64,000 nt of DNA from Mycolicibacter sp. MU0083 (GTDB lineage: Bacteria; Actinomycetota; Actinomycetes; Mycobacteriales; Mycobacteriaceae), in assembly GCF_963378075.1 (NCBI RefSeq), contig NZ_OY726394.1, positions 1,054,001-1,118,000 on the forward strand, read 5' to 3'. A program made the translations under genes and the position numbers. How positions within the stretch are numbered: the stretch's first letter is position 1; every line of letters begins with the position of its first letter. This document shows positions 1 through 7,469 of the stretch, piece by piece. The notes below the pieces were generated by a model. That model searched no databases. It saw only the letters and a list, made by a program, of their open reading frames with translations, and was not told the DNA's origin.

Positions 1-315
1 GTCTTGCGGTGCATCCTCGCCCAGGCGAATCTGCCCCAGGGTGATCATGCCGGCGAACAGGACCGGCGCCAGTCCCGCCGCCGGGCCGCTGATGGTCACA
101 TACGAGCCGCCTAGAAAGGGCAGGACGAAACCGGCGATGATCGCCGACACGATCCCGCAGATGGGCGGCGCGCCCGACGTGATCGCGATACCCATCGAGA
201 ACGGCAGCGAGATCATCGCCACGGTGAAGCCCGACCGGAGGTCGTAGCGCCAGTGTTTGAGGCCGGCTAAGCCGTTGTGCGGCTTTTCGGTCGGCATGGT
301 CGAGATCTGTTGCAT
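1..315 (-). CDS. SulP family inorganic anion transporter, N-terminal part
   Basis: Only the first 105 codons lie in the window; the gene runs off the left edge. The ATG at 315 opens a protein starting MQQISTMPTEKP, followed by a stretch reading GLKHWRYDLRSGFTVAMISL, PFSMGIAITSGAPP and GGSYVTISGPAAGLAPVLFA. These are the first membrane segments of SulP/SLC26 permeases, which move sulfate, bicarbonate or similar anions across the cytoplasmic membrane. The C-terminal STAS domain, if present, is outside the window, so the substrate cannot be judged. The reading frame has no stop up to base 1. Confidence 0.85.
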   Translation of the reverse strand, partial: MQQISTMPTEKPHNGLAGLKHWRYDLRSGFTVAMISLPFSMGIAITSGAPPICGIVSAIIAGFVLPFLGGSYVTISGPAAGLAPVLFAGMITLGQIRLGEDAPQD

Positions 316-817
316 GGATCGGCTCTCTCGGCAGCGGCTTAAAACTGTTGGGGTGATGCGCTGCGAAGTCGCGCAGCATCAATCCGACTTCATAACGGGA
401 GGGGGATATACGGGGCGGGGGGCGGACAAATCGCATCGTAGCCCTTGCAACGAAATGCGCGACTTGAACCGCAGTCACAATAAAATTTGCGCTGTGGTAA
501 CGGTCGAATTATCGGGGTCGGTACGACGATCGGCCCGGCCCGGCCCGTGCCGGCCCGGGCGGCTCTCGCGCAGCTGTGCCGGTCCGACCTGCAGTTATCG
601 GCCGTCATGGCCGGTTCGCGTGCAGTCCTCGGGGAACCTCTGCGTGCGGCGGAGTTGTGATTCGCAAATTCACAGTAAGTTGACAGGTGTATTTCAGTAA
701 ATGCGCAGTATTTGGGTTCGGCATGGAATTTTTCTGTCGTCTCAACACCATGGAAATCCCCGATTGATTGGTGCGGCGGGGCGTCGGTCGATGCAAGCGT
801 GGCGGAAGGCGGCTTGG
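316..817. other. intergenic region without a recognised gene
   Basis: About 500 bases lie between the divergent start of the SulP gene and the 3' end of the DUF6542 gene. No reading frame here has codon use or similarity that I recognise. A C+G block of CGGCC repeats sits near 535-560 and a promoter-like TTGACA is at 680-685 on the plus strand, but no gene follows it in that direction. The SulP promoter must lie in the left part. Confidence 0.5.
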
Positions 818-1903
818 CTAGATGTCGAACTCCCAGGAGTCGAATTCTTCGCGCGATGAGTGGGCGCGGGGACGCGGGGCCGCATCGGATTCAGCCCCCG
901 CGGCTCTGCGGTAACGAACCTGCGAGACCGGGTGGCGCCGCGGCAGCCCTTCGGCCACCTCGTCGGGCCGATAGCCGCGGGTGCGCGGATCCCGATGCGG
1001 TCTGGGCATCGGTTCTGCGGCGCGCGGCGCATCGGGTGACGGACGCGGACGTCGTCGCGGCTGATCCTGCCATTCCGGGGCGGGACGTCGTCGCGGTTGG
1101 TGCTCGTCGCGTACTTCCGGTGCCGGGCGTCGTCGGCGCTGAGGCGGATCCTGGCGGGTGCCGGCCGGCGGCCGGCGGCGGGGACGCGGGGCTTCCTGGT
1201 CGTCCATCTGTGGACGGACGTGCCGGGAGCGCGTCGGCGCCGCTCCGTTCGTCGCCCCGCGATGTCCGGTGGGGCGGTTGCGGGTTCGCGAACCGGCCTC
1301 TCGTGCGGCACGCCGGGCTTCGGCGGTGGCGCGGCGTGGGCGCTCGCCGGACCGCGGCGGGCGCGAAGCCGGCCGTTCGACCGCGTGGGCCGGATTGCGG
1401 TTCAGCGCCGAGTTGACCAGGGCGACGAGCTTGCCGACGAACGCCGGCGGGTTCGCGGTGCCCGGCTTCTCGGTCACCCGCTTCTGCACCCCGCCGTCCA
1501 GCATGCCCAGATACCAGCGGACCATCCCGATCAGCAGCACCGCCGCGGCGGTGAACAACATCAGCGGGAATCGTTCGATCAGCGGATAACCGCAGTTGAT
1601 GGCGATGTTCTTGAGCCCGGGGAAGCCGGCGCCGTGGAACACCCAGTACGCGGCGGGCACGCTGACGAACAGGATCAACGGGGGCTGGACCACCGTCGCG
1701 AACACCGCCGACTGCTGGACCATGAGCACCGCCGCAACGCAGCCGACCGCATAGAGGGCGGCGAAGACGACGGTCAGTTCCTTGTCGCCCGAGCCGGCGT
1801 CGAACGCCACCCCGATCGCTGTTGAGATGACCGCCACCGCTACGGCGCTCCACCACGGCAAGCCGTTGATGTTCGGCAAAATAGAACGGTGGTCAGCCGC
1901 CAC
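818..1903 (-). CDS. DUF6542 membrane protein with basic, Arg/Pro-rich tail (Rv1111c-like)
   Basis: The first ~140 residues carry four hydrophobic segments (LPWWSAVAVAVISTAIGVAF, then segments around LYAVGCVAAVLMV, PPLILFVSVPAAYWVF and MLFTAAAVLLIGMV), matching the DUF6542 membrane domain. The remaining ~200 residues are a low-complexity cytoplasmic-looking tail of Arg, Pro, Gln and Asp. The position next to and divergent from ychF is that of Rv1111c. I chose the GTG at 1903 because GAGAAG lies 6 bases upstream; the frame stays open to a GTG at 1999, but that extension is unlike the family and would abut the ychF start. Function unknown. Confidence 0.75.
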   Translation of the reverse strand: MAADHRSILPNINGLPWWSAVAVAVISTAIGVAFDAGSGDKELTVVFAALYAVGCVAAVLMVQQSAVFATVVQPPLILFVSVPAAYWVFHGAGFPGLKNIAINCGYPLIERFPLMLFTAAAVLLIGMVRWYLGMLDGGVQKRVTEKPGTANPPAFVGKLVALVNSALNRNPAHAVERPASRPPRSGERPRRATAEARRAAREAGSRTRNRPTGHRGATNGAAPTRSRHVRPQMDDQEAPRPRRRPPAGTRQDPPQRRRRPAPEVRDEHQPRRRPAPEWQDQPRRRPRPSPDAPRAAEPMPRPHRDPRTRGYRPDEVAEGLPRRHPVSQVRYRRAAGAESDAAPRPRAHSSREEFDSWEFDI

Positions 1904-2001
1904 TGCCGACTTCTCGCGCGCTACTGCCACACACTGACGGTACCGGCTGGCGACGGCGGGTGCGCACGGCGGCACGCGCAGCGATCTAGACTTGGTCACT
2001 C

Positions 2002-3075
2002 GTGAGCCTGAGCCTGGGAATCGTGGGGTTGCCCAACGTCGGTAAGTCGACCCTGTTCAACGCGCTGACACACAACGATGTGTTGGCCGCCAACTACCCG
2101 TTCGCGACGATCGAGCCGAACGAGGGTGTGGTGCCGCTGCCCGATCCTCGGCTGGCCAAGCTGGCGGAGATCTTCGGGTCCGAACGGATCCTGCCCGCGC
2201 CGGTGACGTTCGTCGACATCGCCGGCATCGTCAAAGGTGCCTCGGAAGGGGCCGGCCTGGGCAACAAGTTCCTGGCCAATATCCGCGAGTGCGACGCCAT
2301 CTGTCAGGTGGTGCGGGTCTTCGCCGACGACGACGTGGTGCACGTGGACGGCAAGGTGGATCCCGAGGCCGACATCGAGGTGATCGCCACCGAGCTGATG
2401 CTGGCCGATATGCAGACGTGTGAGAAGGCGGTCCCGCGGCTGGAGAAGGAAGCCCGCAACAACAAGGACCGCAAGCCCGTGCACGAGGCCGCGGTGGCCG
2501 CCGCGGCCATCCTGGACAGCGGCAAGACCCTGTTCGCCGCCGGCGTGGACGCCGCGCCGCTGCGGGAATTGAACCTGCTGACCACCAAGCCGTTCCTGTA
2601 CGTGTTCAACGCCGACGAGTCGGTGCTCACCGACGCGGCCCGGGTGGCCGCGCTGCGTGAACTGGTGGCCCCGGCCGATGCGGTCTTCCTCGACGCCAAG
2701 ATCGAGGCCGAGCTCGCCGAACTGGACGACGAATCCGCGATGGAGCTCCTGGAGTCGATCGGGCAGAGCGAGCGCGGCCTGGACGCGTTGGCCCGCGCCG
2801 GCTTCCACACCCTGAAACTGCAGACCTACCTGACCGCAGGGCCGAAGGAGGCCCGGGCCTGGACCATCCACCAGGGCGACACCGCGCCCAAGGCGGCCGG
2901 GGTGATCCACACCGACTTCGAGAAGGGCTTCATCAAGGCTGAGGTGGTCTCGTTCGACGACCTGGTCGAAGCCGGCTCGATGGCGGCGGCCAAGTCCGCC
3001 GGCAAGGTGCGCATGGAGGGCAAGGACTACGTGATGGCCGACGGGGACGTGGTGGAGTTCCGGTTCAACGTGTAG
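2002..3075 (+). CDS. ychF: ribosome-binding ATPase YchF
   Basis: A 357-residue Obg-family P-loop protein. G1 is GLPNVGKS at residues 8-15, the switch II region is [20 protein letters not shown], and the C-terminal TGS domain is seen around [18 protein letters not shown] and [16 protein letters not shown]. YchF binds ribosomes and prefers ATP over GTP in characterised homologues. The GTG start is preceded by TAGACT at 1987-1992. The last codons of the gene are duplicated at 5178-5198, marking it as the insertion site of the island that follows; the gene itself is intact. Confidence 0.95.
   Translation: MSLSLGIVGLPNVGKSTLFNALTHNDVLAANYPFATIEPNEGVVPLPDPRLAKLAEIFGSERILPAPVTFVDIAGIVKGASEGAGLGNKFLANIRECDAICQVVRVFADDDVVHVDGKVDPEADIEVIATELMLADMQTCEKAVPRLEKEARNNKDRKPVHEAAVAAAAILDSGKTLFAAGVDAAPLRELNLLTTKPFLYVFNADESVLTDAARVAALRELVAPADAVFLDAKIEAELAELDDESAMELLESIGQSERGLDALARAGFHTLKLQTYLTAGPKEARAWTIHQGDTAPKAAGVIHTDFEKGFIKAEVVSFDDLVEAGSMAAAKSAGKVRMEGKDYVMADGDVVEFRFNV
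3054..3074 (+). repeat. left 21-bp direct repeat (attL-like) at the ychF 3' end
   Basis: The 21 bases from 3054 to 3074, which encode the last residues EFRFNV and two bases of the stop of ychF, recur without mismatch at 5178-5198. Identity ends at the third base of the stop codon (TAG here, TAA there). This is the layout left when an integrative element recombines with the 3' end of a gene and regenerates it. Confidence 0.8.
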
Positions 3076-3109
3076 AGGTGCAGGTCAGCAGCTATTTATT
3101 GGCGGTCTG

Positions 3110-3131
3110 TCCGCAGTTCGTCCGCAGCAGG
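3110..3131 (+). repeat. arm-site-like repeat near the left island end
   Basis: The 22 bases from 3110 (TCCGCAGT..) contain two copies of GTCCGCAG (3109-3116 and 3120-3127), and the segment matches 5060-5080 near the other island end with about four differences. Short repeats just inside both ends resemble accessory binding sites of tyrosine recombinases, but no recombinase is encoded here, so the role is inferred. Confidence 0.4.
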
Positions 3132-3188
3132 GTTAGCCGCCACCCGGAACAGGCTTGCAGCTGCTGCGCGGTCGGCTAGCCTGCCTGC

Positions 3189-3827
3189 ATGGTGCGGCGG
3201 ATGCGCGATGCAAATTTTAAAGCTAGCCAGATCGCTCATCAATCGGATCCGCATATCGCTCCGATCAATGCGTTCGTTGATCAGCTGGTTGACCCGGATG
3301 GGCGGGGTTGGCTGCCGAAGGTGGCTCCTCTACACGGCGGGGTGGATGCCAAGATTCTTAGCGTCTTGAGTGACCCGGGAAAAGCAACGCGGGAGGGTAG
3401 CGGTTCGGGGTTCTTGTGCATCGAGAACGACGATGCGACAGCCGAAGCCCAATGCAAGCTCTTCGCGGACCAGGGAATCCCGCCGCGTTGGGTCCTGCCG
3501 TGGAACGCCTACCCGTGGTTCATCGACCGTGCTCCGAATGCCGAAGAAAAGAAAGTCGGAGCGGTGGTTCTTTGCAAGCTCATTGACATGGTCGAGACTT
3601 TGGAAGTAGTGCTGTTGCAGGGAGTCGTAGCGGCAGCCGCGTGGAAGCATGTCAAGAAGCTGCGCCCATCCTTGGATGCTGATCGTGGTCTGAAGATTGT
3701 CGAAAGCATTCACCCAAGTAAGCAAGCGCTATGGACGCCAGACCCCGCTGGGCGCCAAGCTCGCCTCGAAAGGCAACAGCGGGCCTTTGATGAGATCGCG
3801 CGGATAGTCCATGGCCAGGCGATGTAG
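3189..3827 (+). CDS. uracil-DNA glycosylase superfamily-like protein (island cargo)
   Basis: A 212-residue protein. The segments VAPLHGGVDAKILSVLSDPG, SGSGFLCIENDDATAE, WVLPWNAYPWFI, VLLQGVVAAAAWKH and SIHPSKQAL follow the motif order of actinobacterial proteins annotated as uracil-DNA glycosylases: an N-terminal DPG water-activating-type loop, a WNA(Y)PW segment and a C-terminal HPS minor-groove loop. The expected role is removal of uracil or another damaged base, or a related nucleic-acid function in defence or element maintenance; substrate specificity is not visible. TAGCCT at 3177-3182 lies 6 bases before the ATG, so the mRNA may be leaderless. Base composition is poorer in GC than its neighbours, consistent with transfer on the island. 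Confidence 0.7.
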   Translation: MVRRMRDANFKASQIAHQSDPHIAPINAFVDQLVDPDGRGWLPKVAPLHGGVDAKILSVLSDPGKATREGSGSGFLCIENDDATAEAQCKLFADQGIPPRWVLPWNAYPWFIDRAPNAEEKKVGAVVLCKLIDMVETLEVVLLQGVVAAAAWKHVKKLRPSLDADRGLKIVESIHPSKQALWTPDPAGRQARLERQQRAFDEIARIVHGQAM

Positions 3828-3845
3828 TCCACCTCCTCGATGTGA

Positions 3846-4932
3846 TTAAGCTGATCCACCCCTCGGGGGTGCCACTGATCTCCTGTAGAGCGCGCCTCGA
3901 TTTGCCTCGATTTGCCAGCGTCCGTTTCTCTCCAGGAAAACGCGGCATTGACTGAACATTGGTTGCTTGTGTGTGTTTGGTTCGGCATGGCCTCGGCTTG
4001 GGGGTGTGGCCCCTCGCTTCTCGCGATTCTTCGCGGCTGATACACGCCCGACTGTCTCGCCATACTGGCGACGTGCCACCATTACATTCTCTAAGGTCAA
4101 CATGTTGATGAAGGCGGCAATGTCATGGGACCATTTGATTAGGTTGACATCCTCGTCCTTCCAGCAATATCTCGGATGATTCCTTAATCGGTGAACTCGC
4201 GTGATCGCCTGAAATTCATGCGGACCAAATTGAAGTGCCTTGTTTAATAAAGGTATGACATCCTTCTGTCGAAGCGGGTGTGTTTTATTCGGATCCACTC
4301 TTTTCTCTACAGTCGTGACGCTGTCGTTGTCGATTCCGGAGATACCTACGGTTACATCCGCATCGCGCAACCTCTTTGTCGATTGCAGATGGACCGTATA
4401 AATAGTTAGAAGTCGAAAGCTGTCGGTTCTAAATTCTTGGTGCGCGGCCTGGATCTCAAGCAGGAACTCCTGAACTGCTGATCCTCCGCCTCGTAAGTAT
4501 TGAACCGGATCGACAGGAGCTTTCACCCCCAGTGGGAGGATCTGCCAGGAAATTTCTTCGGTAACATCTTTGTCGAAGACCTCGCGGGCAATGTCCCGCT
4601 AATTATGGATCGCTGTCTGGGCTAGGCATTAATTTACGACCCCAAAGTCGGGTTCATTGTAAAAGTGGACTGTCTTGTTGTTCCTGCCGTCGTTTTGGGT
4701 AGTAGATCGAGCTCCCAGATTTTGATAAAACGGCCTTCAGTATAAGTTCCCGGGCATTGATAAGCATGACAACTGCGACCTCGTCGCGGTAGGGAAACCG
4801 TGGTTTATTATAAATCTCAATCGCGGCGAGCATGGCTGACATTGAGTTACCAAGTAGCCTCCGTGACGATCCTCGGTAATTCACGACATCGTCCTCCTGT
4901 GAAGGAAAGCCTGCCTGCAGACAGGCAACCAT
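3846..4932 (-). pseudogene. DUF3644 protein, decayed by deletion, frameshift and stops
   Basis: Two pieces of one gene are visible. The 5' piece (4932-4654) contains RRLLGNSMSAMLAAIEIYNK, FPYRDEVAVVMLINARELIL and SIYYPKRR, typical of the DUF3644 N-terminal region. In a different frame the sequence resumes at about 4667 with HFYNEPDFGVVN, a TAA stop, CLAQTAIHN, a TAG stop, then REVFDKDVTEEISWQILPLG, leading into the open 3' piece (4526-3846) with LTIYTVHLQSTKRLRDADVT and KRVDPNKTHPLRQ. Between the pieces a segment present in relatives seems deleted. One deletion/frameshift plus two in-frame stops mean it is not functional. The last ~60 codons may lie beyond the original end. The function of DUF3644 is not known to me. 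Confidence 0.75.
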
Positions 4933-5059
4933 CCCGCACAGTAGCCGCGATACACGCTAGCCAGGGGAGGCGATCGACGTGCCACTTACCGGGCACCACG
5001 GTCCATCGCGATCGGGGCGCAACCTTTACGGTCCCCCTTCGGGCGAGTCGGTGCCGTCG

Positions 5060-5080
5060 TCCGCAGTCCGTCGGCAGTAG
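5060..5080 (+). repeat. arm-site-like repeat near the right island end
   Basis: TCCGCAGTCCGTCGGCAGTA from 5060 is an imperfect copy of the segment at 3110-3131 and lies about 100 bases inside the right 21-bp repeat. See the left copy for interpretation. Confidence 0.4.
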
Positions 5081-5177
5081 TTGCGGAAACCGCCGTCACT
5101 GGTAACAGCCAGCCAAATCTTTGACCTGCGGGTTCTTAACGCAGTCAACGCTTTCGGTCCAGCTAAACCTCCAGCAA

Positions 5178-5198
5178 GGAGTTCCGGTTCAACGTGTA
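5178..5198 (+). repeat. right 21-bp direct repeat (attR-like)
   Basis: Perfect copy of the ychF 3' end at 3054-3074, here followed by a third base A (TAA) and then by GC-rich sequence leading to the alpha/beta hydrolase gene. Excision between the repeats would leave ychF ending in TAA with unchanged protein sequence. Confidence 0.8.
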
Positions 5199-5314
5199 AC
5201 CGCTACGTCCGGGGTGTGGGTCGGTCGATCCGGCGGGGCGCCGGTGACGCGCAATTCGTGGGTCGCGGTGACCAAAACTCACCGACGCGTCCCGCAGTGC
5301 CCGATGATCGCGGT

Positions 5315-6145
5315 ATGGACCGTTTTCGGCGCGGCGACCTGGTTTTCGACCTCGACGACCGTGGGCCGGCCGATGCGCCCACCGTCATCCTGTTGCATGG
5401 CCACCCGCAGACTGCGGCGGCTTGGGACGGCGTGATTCCGCGGCTGCTCACTGCGGGATATCGGTGTCTGGCGCCGAACCAGCGGGGGATATCGCCGGGG
5501 GCTCGGCCGCGGCGACGTCGCGACTACCGGATGGCCGAACTGGTCGGCGACGTGGGCGCCTTGGTCGATGCGAGCGGTGCATCGAGTGTGCACCTGGTGG
5601 GTCACGACTTCGGCGGACTTGTCGCGTGGAGCTTCGCAGCGCAATGTCCGGAGCGGGTTACTACGTTGTCCGCGCTGTCCAGCCCGCATCCGCGCGCGCT
5701 GCAGCAGGCGATGTTGACGAGCAGGCAGGGCATGTCGTCGTGGTATGCCTTCGCCTACCAGCTGCCGAAGCTACCCGAACGGTTCTATCTCGGAGCTGAC
5801 GGCAAGGGGGTGAGGTTGGCGCGGATGCTGCGATCCGGCGGGCAGCGACCCGATCTCGCCGACCGCGACGCCCGATTCATGGCCGAGCCGGGTGCGTACC
5901 GGGCTGCGCTCAACTGGTATCGGGCGGCACCTTTAGCGGGACGTGTCGGCGTGGTGGCGGTTCCGACACAGTTGGTCTGGAGTGACCGTGACAAATACAT
6001 TCTTGAGAGGGCAGCGCGCAGGTCTGAACGCTATGTGACCGGTGACTTTCGCTTTGTGGCGCTCGCGGGGTCGCACTGGATCCCCGATGAGCAGCCCGAG
6101 GCGGCAGCCGATCTGCTGCTCGATTGGTTTGCCCGCTACCGGTGA
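5315..6145 (+). CDS. alpha/beta hydrolase, epoxide-hydrolase-like
   Basis: A 276-residue alpha/beta-fold hydrolase. HGHPQTAAAW is the oxyanion (HGxP) motif, GHDFGGLVAW the nucleophile elbow with Asp as nucleophile, WSDRDKYI supplies the acid Asp and GSHW the catalytic His. An Asp nucleophile with HGHP is typical of soluble epoxide hydrolases and haloalkane dehalogenases rather than esterases. I start at the ATG at 5315 because the protein begins there with a family-like N-terminus; the frame is open further upstream but that part runs through the island repeat. It is the first gene right of the island, monocistronic or co-transcribed with the PhnA-like gene 28 bases downstream. Confidence 0.8.
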   Translation: MDRFRRGDLVFDLDDRGPADAPTVILLHGHPQTAAAWDGVIPRLLTAGYRCLAPNQRGISPGARPRRRRDYRMAELVGDVGALVDASGASSVHLVGHDFGGLVAWSFAAQCPERVTTLSALSSPHPRALQQAMLTSRQGMSSWYAFAYQLPKLPERFYLGADGKGVRLARMLRSGGQRPDLADRDARFMAEPGAYRAALNWYRAAPLAGRVGVVAVPTQLVWSDRDKYILERAARRSERYVTGDFRFVALAGSHWIPDEQPEAAADLLLDWFARYR

Positions 6146-6173
6146 CCACCGGCTACCTCGAGGGAGTTGACTG

Positions 6174-6539
6174 TTGTCCGATCAGTTGCCGCCGTGCCCC
6201 GCCTGCAACGAGGCGTACACCTACGAGCAGGGCGCGCTGCTGGTGTGCCCGATGTGCGCGCACGAGTGGACGGCCGATGACGCCGGCGATGGCGGGGCGC
6301 AGGATTCGGATGCGGCGATCGTGGACTCGGTCGGTAACCCATTGGCCGACGGCGACACGGTGACCGTGGTGAAGACCGTCAAGGTCAAGGGCGGCGGAGG
6401 CGGGGTGATCAAGGCCGGCACCAAGGTGCGGGGCATCCGGCTCATCTCCGATGGCGTGGGCGATCACGACATCGACGCCAACGTCCCCGGATTCGGCCGT
6501 ATGCAGCTCAAGTCGAGCGTGGTGAAGAAGGTCGTCTGA
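6174..6539 (+). CDS. PhnA/YjdM-like zinc-ribbon protein
   Basis: A 121-residue protein with an N-terminal zinc ribbon (CPACNEAYTYEQGALLVCPM, i.e. CxxC..CxxC, where the last CxxC is CPMC) and the C-terminal PhnA domain (DSVGNPLADGDTVTVVKTVK, IKAGTKVRGIRL). The family was named after a phosphonate-operon gene of E. coli but is not a phosphonoacetate hydrolase; its cellular role is unclear. The start is TTG at 6174, supported by GAGGGAG 8 bases upstream. Confidence 0.85.
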   Translation: MSDQLPPCPACNEAYTYEQGALLVCPMCAHEWTADDAGDGGAQDSDAAIVDSVGNPLADGDTVTVVKTVKVKGGGGGVIKAGTKVRGIRLISDGVGDHDIDANVPGFGRMQLKSSVVKKVV

Positions 6540-6646
6540 CCTCGATGACAGCGGATCACGGCCTAGTCGATCTGTTCACGCCGGTCATCGATCAGGCCTG
6601 TGCGAAGTTCGGCCTCTGAGCAGGATCGCCCATCCGGTATTCACGC

Positions 6647-6652
6647 TAGAAT
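6647..6652 (+). promoter_or_regulatory. -10 element of the relBE-type operon, leaderless
   Basis: TAGAAT lies 7 bases before the ATG at 6660, placing the predicted transcription start on or next to the start codon, as in mycobacterial leaderless mRNAs. No Shine-Dalgarno sequence is visible. Confidence 0.5.
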
Positions 6653-6659
6653 TCTGTAC

Positions 6660-6944
6660 ATGACGACGTTGCCCTTGGCTGAGGTTCGGGCAAACCTGTC
6701 CAAGCTGGTCGATGAGGCTGTCCGCACGCATCAGCGGGTCGAAGTCACCAGGCAGGGCAGGCGGGCCGTCGTGATCCTTAGCGCCGAAGACTACGACTCC
6801 CTCATGGAAACGCTGGACGTCTTGAGTGATTCGGAGTTGGTGCGCGAGATTCGGGACGCCGAGGATGCAATCGAGCGCGGCGAAGTCTTCACGCTCGACG
6901 AGGTGGCCGAGGAGATGAGGGCTGCCGGGCGGCTGCCTAGGTGA
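6660..6944 (+). CDS. RelB/Phd-type antitoxin
   Basis: A 94-residue antitoxin. The N-terminal half (LPLAEVRANLSKLVDEA, RVEVTRQGRRAVVILSAEDY) is the Phd/YefM DNA-binding fold; the acidic C-terminal half (SELVREIRDAEDAIERGE) would wrap the toxin. It resembles RelB of M. tuberculosis (Rv1247c type). It is translationally coupled to the toxin gene by a GTGA overlap. Expected to repress its own promoter alone and with RelE. The ATG at 6660 fits the family and the -10 box; an upstream in-frame ATG at 6600 does not. Confidence 0.9.
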   Translation: MTTLPLAEVRANLSKLVDEAVRTHQRVEVTRQGRRAVVILSAEDYDSLMETLDVLSDSELVREIRDAEDAIERGEVFTLDEVAEEMRAAGRLPR

Positions 6945-7207
6945 CGTATCGCATTGAATTGTCTGGTGCCGCCAAGCGGGCGTTGACCACCGGGCTCCCC
7001 GAGGCTGTTGCGGCCGCCTGTTGGGAGTTCATTTGTGGCCCGCTTGCCGAGGAACCACGTCGAGTGGGTAAACCGCTGCGCGACCAGTTGGCAGGCCGAT
7101 ACTCAGCGCGACGTGGCGAATTCCGGGTTATCTACCGGATTATCGATGACCGAGTTGTCGTGGGTGTCATCCACATCGTGCACCGGCGCGACGCCTATCG
7201 GACCTAG
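6941..7207 (+). CDS. RelE/ParE-type toxin (mRNA interferase family)
   Basis: An 88-residue RelE-superfamily protein. Family hallmarks are KPLRDQLAGRYSARRGEFRV and YRIIDDRVVVGVIHIVHRRD, including the basic residues that contact mRNA in the ribosomal A site and the C-terminal IxHRxxxY pattern (HRRDAYRT). It overlaps the antitoxin by four bases. Relatives cleave mRNA on the ribosome and arrest growth until the antitoxin is replenished. The pair is chromosomal and looks intact. Confidence 0.9.
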   Translation: MTYRIELSGAAKRALTTGLPEAVAAACWEFICGPLAEEPRRVGKPLRDQLAGRYSARRGEFRVIYRIIDDRVVVGVIHIVHRRDAYRT

Positions 7208-7243
7208 GCGGCACCAAGCAGCCTTTCCAGTCTCCGTCATTTT

Positions 7244-7260
7244 TACTACGTTGCGTAGTA
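7244..7260. promoter_or_regulatory. 17-bp palindrome TACTACG-TTG-CGTAGTA
   Basis: Perfect 7-bp arms around a 3-bp centre, downstream of the toxin gene and just upstream of the VOC remnant. A 14/17 match occurs at 7797-7813. The form is that of a dimeric repressor operator; the TACTAC/GTAGTA half-sites recall BlaI-type operators, but no such regulator is encoded nearby. Confidence 0.5.
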
Positions 7261-7287
7261 ATTGGCTTTGGGGGCGGGATGAGATGA

Positions 7288-7431
7288 CGCGGCGTCAGTC
7301 GCGTTGAGTTCGCGGTCTTGGATTACGGCGAGTCCCTGGCCTTCTATGACGGGTTGTTCGGCTGGCTCGGCTACAGCAACTACATGACGAATCATCCGAG
7401 CCCGCACAGTTATATCGGCATCCAGCCGGCT
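7288..7431 (+). pseudogene. VOC (glyoxalase-like) protein fragment
   Basis: About 48 codons read VSRVEFAVLDYGESLAFYDG, LFGWLGY and PHSYIGIQPA, which match the first beta-alpha unit and a later segment of vicinal-oxygen-chelate proteins. The sequence between them is shortened, there is no proper start (a TGA lies directly upstream), and after GIQPA the frame runs into unrelated sequence ending at 7524. It is a deletion remnant, not a gene. Confidence 0.6.
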
Positions 7432-7469
7432 GGGAGCCGGCCTGGCCGCCAAGGCCTCCCGCCCGGCGG

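Larger units (their letters stand above)
3054..5198. mobile_element. integrase-less genomic island inserted at the 3' end of ychF
   Basis: About 2.1 kb bounded by the 21-bp direct repeats. Visible signs of foreign origin are lower GC than the flanks (runs such as AAATTTTAAAG at 3212 and many AT-rich stretches at 4080-4870), genes not found at this place in the M. tuberculosis order, and a decayed gene. Cargo is a uracil-DNA-glycosylase-like gene (3189-3827) and a DUF3644 pseudogene (3846-4932). No integrase, excisionase or transposase is present, so it can only be an internally deleted remnant or an element mobilised in trans. The right end (4933-5177) contains no gene I can support. Confidence 0.7.

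Noticed and set aside
530..570. CGGCC-rich tandem-like stretch as a repeat array or CRISPR
   Set aside because: The units are irregular and only a few bases long; no spacer structure.
712..1416. Long plus-strand frame over the DUF6542 gene
   Set aside because: Arg/Gly/Ala-rich translation without similarity, produced by the GC-rich repeats of the opposite strand.
3846..4526. 3' part of the DUF3644 region as a separate gene starting GTG 4526
   Set aside because: The same frame continues upstream with recognisable DUF3644 sequence interrupted by stops, so it is part of a broken gene.
5081..5314. N-terminal extension of the alpha/beta hydrolase
   Set aside because: It runs through the island end and the 21-bp repeat and has no family similarity; the protein starts at 5315.
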